Assembly (NCBI GenBank): GCA_017560305.1
Contig: JAFYOF010000056.1
Span: 1-7,262, forward strand
Direction: 5' to 3'
Length of the DNA stretch: 7,262 nucleotides
Source: Alistipes sp.
GTDB lineage: Bacteria; Bacteroidota; Bacteroidia; Bacteroidales; Rikenellaceae
Shown: positions 5,519 through 7,262 of the stretch, piece after piece
Position numbering within the stretch: position 1 is the first letter of the stretch
Layout: each line of letters starts with the position of its first letter
Position numbers and translations under genes: made by a program
Notes under the pieces: generated by a model
Database searches by the model: none
Told to the model about the DNA's origin: nothing
The model's input: the letters and a program-made list of their open reading frames with translations, nothing else

Positions 5519-7262
5519 CTAATGTCCCACCTCGCAGAGGAACTTGATTCGCACCAGACGAATCTCCTCCTCGGTGTAGTCAGAACCCAACTCCTCGATG
5601 GCAGCATCCAGCGAGTCACTCTCGGCATCCTCCTTGAAGTAGAGGTAGATGTCGTCCACCTTCTCCTCATCCATCACCTTGTTGACATAGTACGAGATGT
5701 CGAGCTTCGTACCCGAGTTCACGATACCCTCAACCTCCGAGAGCACCTCCTCGAAATCGAGGTTCTTGGCGCGTGCGATATCCTCGAAATCCATCTTGCG
5801 GTCGATTGACTGGATGATGAAAATCTTGTTACCCGACTTGTTCGCCACCGACTTCACGACCATATCCTGTGGGCGGATGATATCCTTCTCCTCGACATAG
5901 GCCTTGATGAGCTTGATGAACTCCTCACCAAACTTCTTCGCCTTGCCTGCACCCACACCCGAGATGCCCTGCATCTCCTCGATGGTGATTGGGTAGTGGA
6001 TAGACATATCCTCCAACGATGGGTCCTGGAAGATTACAAACGGAGGCAGGTCGTGCTTCTTGGCAACCTTCTTGCGCAGATCCTTCAACATAGCGAACAA
6101 CTCCTCGTCGGCTGCACCGCCCTTATTCATCTGTGCCGACATATTCTGCTCCTCGGCCTGCTCCTCGTCATAGTTGTGGTCGAGCGTCACAGTCACCGCC
6201 TTTGGCATCTTGATGTACGCCTCGCCCTTCTTGTTTATCGAAATCAAACCATAGTTCTCGATGCTCTTGTCGATAAGACCCATAATCAGAGCCTGACGAG
6301 CCACCGCACCCCAGAACTTGGCATCGTGGTCCTCACCCGCACCGAAGAGCTTGATTTTGTTGTGACCATAACTCTTCACCTGCGCTGTCACCTTACCCGT
6401 GAGCACCGCCGCCAGGTGGTCCACCTTAAACTTATCGCCGATGGCCTGAAGGGTCTGCAACATAAGCTTCATCTCCTCCTTGGCATCCACCTTTGGTTTT
6501 GGATTGACGCAGTTGTCACAGCATCCGCAGTCCGGCTGGTCATACTCCTCACCAAAGTAGTGCAGCAGAGTCTTTCTGCGACACATCGAACTCTCGGCGT
6601 ATGAAACGGTCTCCAAGAGCAGCAACTTACCAATCTCCTGCTCGGCTACTGGCTTGCCCTGCATAAACTTCTCGAGCTTCTGAATATCCTTGTAACTGTA
6701 GAATGTGAGGCAATGACCCTCGCCTCCATCTCGACCTGCGCGACCAGTCTCCTGATAGTATCCCTCCAAAGACTTTGGAATATCGTAGTGGATGACATAT
6801 CTCACATCTGGCTTGTCGATACCCATACCGAAGGCAATCGTCGCCACAATCACATCCACCCTCTCCATCAGGAAGTCATCCTGATTGTTGGCTCTAGTCT
6901 GGGCATCCATACCAGCGTGATATGCCAGCGCCTTGATGCCGTTGGCCACGAGCAACTCGGCGAGTTCCTCCACCTTCTTGCGGCTCAGGCAGTAGATGAT
7001 ACCACTCTTGCCCGCACGCTGCTTGATGAAGCGGATGATGTCGTGCTCGGTATTGTGCTTTGGTCGAATCTCATAGAAGAGGTTTGAGCGGTTGAACGAT
7101 GAGCGGAACACCACCGCGTCGGTCATACCCAGGTTCTTCTGGATATCCATCTGCACCTTTGGTGTCGCCGTCGCCGTGAGGGCAATCAGCGGAGCCTGAC
7201 CGATGTCGTTGATGATAGGACGGATACGGCGGTACTCTGGGCGGAAGTCGTGACCCCACTCC
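5519..7262 (-). CDS. recQ: ATP-dependent DNA helicase RecQ, 5' part beyond window
   Basis: 3'-to-5' DNA helicase of recombination and replication-fork repair. There are 580 visible residues; the frame runs open to the window edge. Roughly 150 residues with the Walker A and DEAH motifs should lie outside, since the visible part starts at EWGHDFRPEYRR (1-12), which follows DEAH in RecQ. In order: motif III ALTATAT (27-33), motif IV GIIYCLSRKK (about 87-96), motif V VATIAFGMGIDKPDVRYVIH (139-158), and motif VI QETGRAGRDG (170-179). The RQC zinc site is Cys227, Cys245, Cys248 and Cys251, with an extra Cys247. A winged helix (about 260-355) and an acidic linker follow, then an HRDC domain (about 387-455, with LPPFVIFQDPSL and ISGVGAGKAKKFG). 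A tail of about 125 residues after HRDC resembles the helix-turn-helix region I recall from Bacteroidota RecQ. The GTG at 7154-7156 is internal, not the start. No frameshift is seen. Confidence 0.96.
   Translation of the reverse strand, partial: EWGHDFRPEYRRIRPIINDIGQAPLIALTATATPKVQMDIQKNLGMTDAVVFRSSFNRSNLFYEIRPKHNTEHDIIRFIKQRAGKSGIIYCLSRKKVEELAELLVANGIKALAYHAGMDAQTRANNQDDFLMERVDVIVATIAFGMGIDKPDVRYVIHYDIPKSLEGYYQETGRAGRDGGEGHCLTFYSYKDIQKLEKFMQGKPVAEQEIGKLLLLETVSYAESSMCRRKTLLHYFGEEYDQPDCGCCDNCVNPKPKVDAKEEMKLMLQTLQAIGDKFKVDHLAAVLTGKVTAQVKSYGHNKIKLFGAGEDHDAKFWGAVARQALIMGLIDKSIENYGLISINKKGEAYIKMPKAVTVTLDHNYDEEQAEEQNMSAQMNKGGAADEELFAMLKDLRKKVAKKHDLPPFVIFQDPSLEDMSIHYPITIEEMQGISGVGAGKAKKFGEEFIKLIKAYVEEKDIIRPQDMVVKSVANKSGNKIFIIQSIDRKMDFEDIARAKNLDFEEVLSEVEGIVNSGTKLDISYYVNKVMDEEKVDDIYLYFKEDAESDSLDAAIEELGSDYTEEEIRLVRIKFLCEVGH

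Noticed and set aside
5276..6604. Plus-strand open frames (177 and 202 codons) opposite ksgA and recQ
   Set aside because: They are antisense to strongly conserved coding sequence and their Leu/His/Val-rich translations are typical of reversed coding DNA.
1..7262. tRNA, rRNA, riboswitch, CRISPR array, insertion sequence or phage genes
   Set aside because: None seen on either strand. Nearly all of the window is conserved coding sequence, and the two intergenic regions are accounted for by terminators and the short repeats listed.

Overview
The window looks like chromosomal housekeeping DNA from a Bacteroidota bacterium, most likely order Bacteroidales. The reasons are: start codons lack Shine-Dalgarno sequences and sit behind short A-rich leaders; there is a secreted GH43 glycosidase of gut-polysaccharide type; RecQ has a long tail after its HRDC domain; and the intergenic DNA holds TAnnTTTG motifs resembling the Bacteroidales -7 promoter element. 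I cannot assign family or genus from the sequence alone.

Left part (1-2878, + strand): a tight nucleotide-biosynthesis cluster, pyrE (5' end outside the window), pyrB and purT, with gaps of 11 and 14 bp. A strong bulged intrinsic terminator (2911-2954) closes it. PyrE makes OMP from orotate and PRPP, PyrB commits carbamoyl phosphate and aspartate to pyrimidines, and PurT formylates GAR with free formate in purine synthesis. The most notable feature is PyrB. Its catalytic chain carries a C-terminal four-cysteine module closely resembling the zinc domain of the separate regulatory chain PyrI, but the nucleotide-binding allosteric domain of PyrI is absent and no pyrI gene follows.

Middle (2979-4433, + strand): a single secreted GH43-type glycoside hydrolase with a C-terminal beta-sandwich domain, between two terminators and with no SusC/SusD or regulator beside it. 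The 287-bp intergenic stretch that follows lies between convergent genes. It holds the GH43 terminator, a 12-bp palindrome, an imperfect inverted repeat with two orphan TAnnTTTG motifs, and a minus-strand terminator serving ksgA.

Right part (4721-7262, - strand): recQ (N-terminal part outside the window) followed 12 bp downstream by rsmA/ksgA, a probable two-gene transcription unit for DNA repair helicase and 16S rRNA dimethylation.

No tRNA, rRNA, CRISPR array, transposase or phage gene is visible. No wholly new system is evident. The PyrB zinc-domain fusion is the observation most worth following; the intergenic inverted repeat is second.
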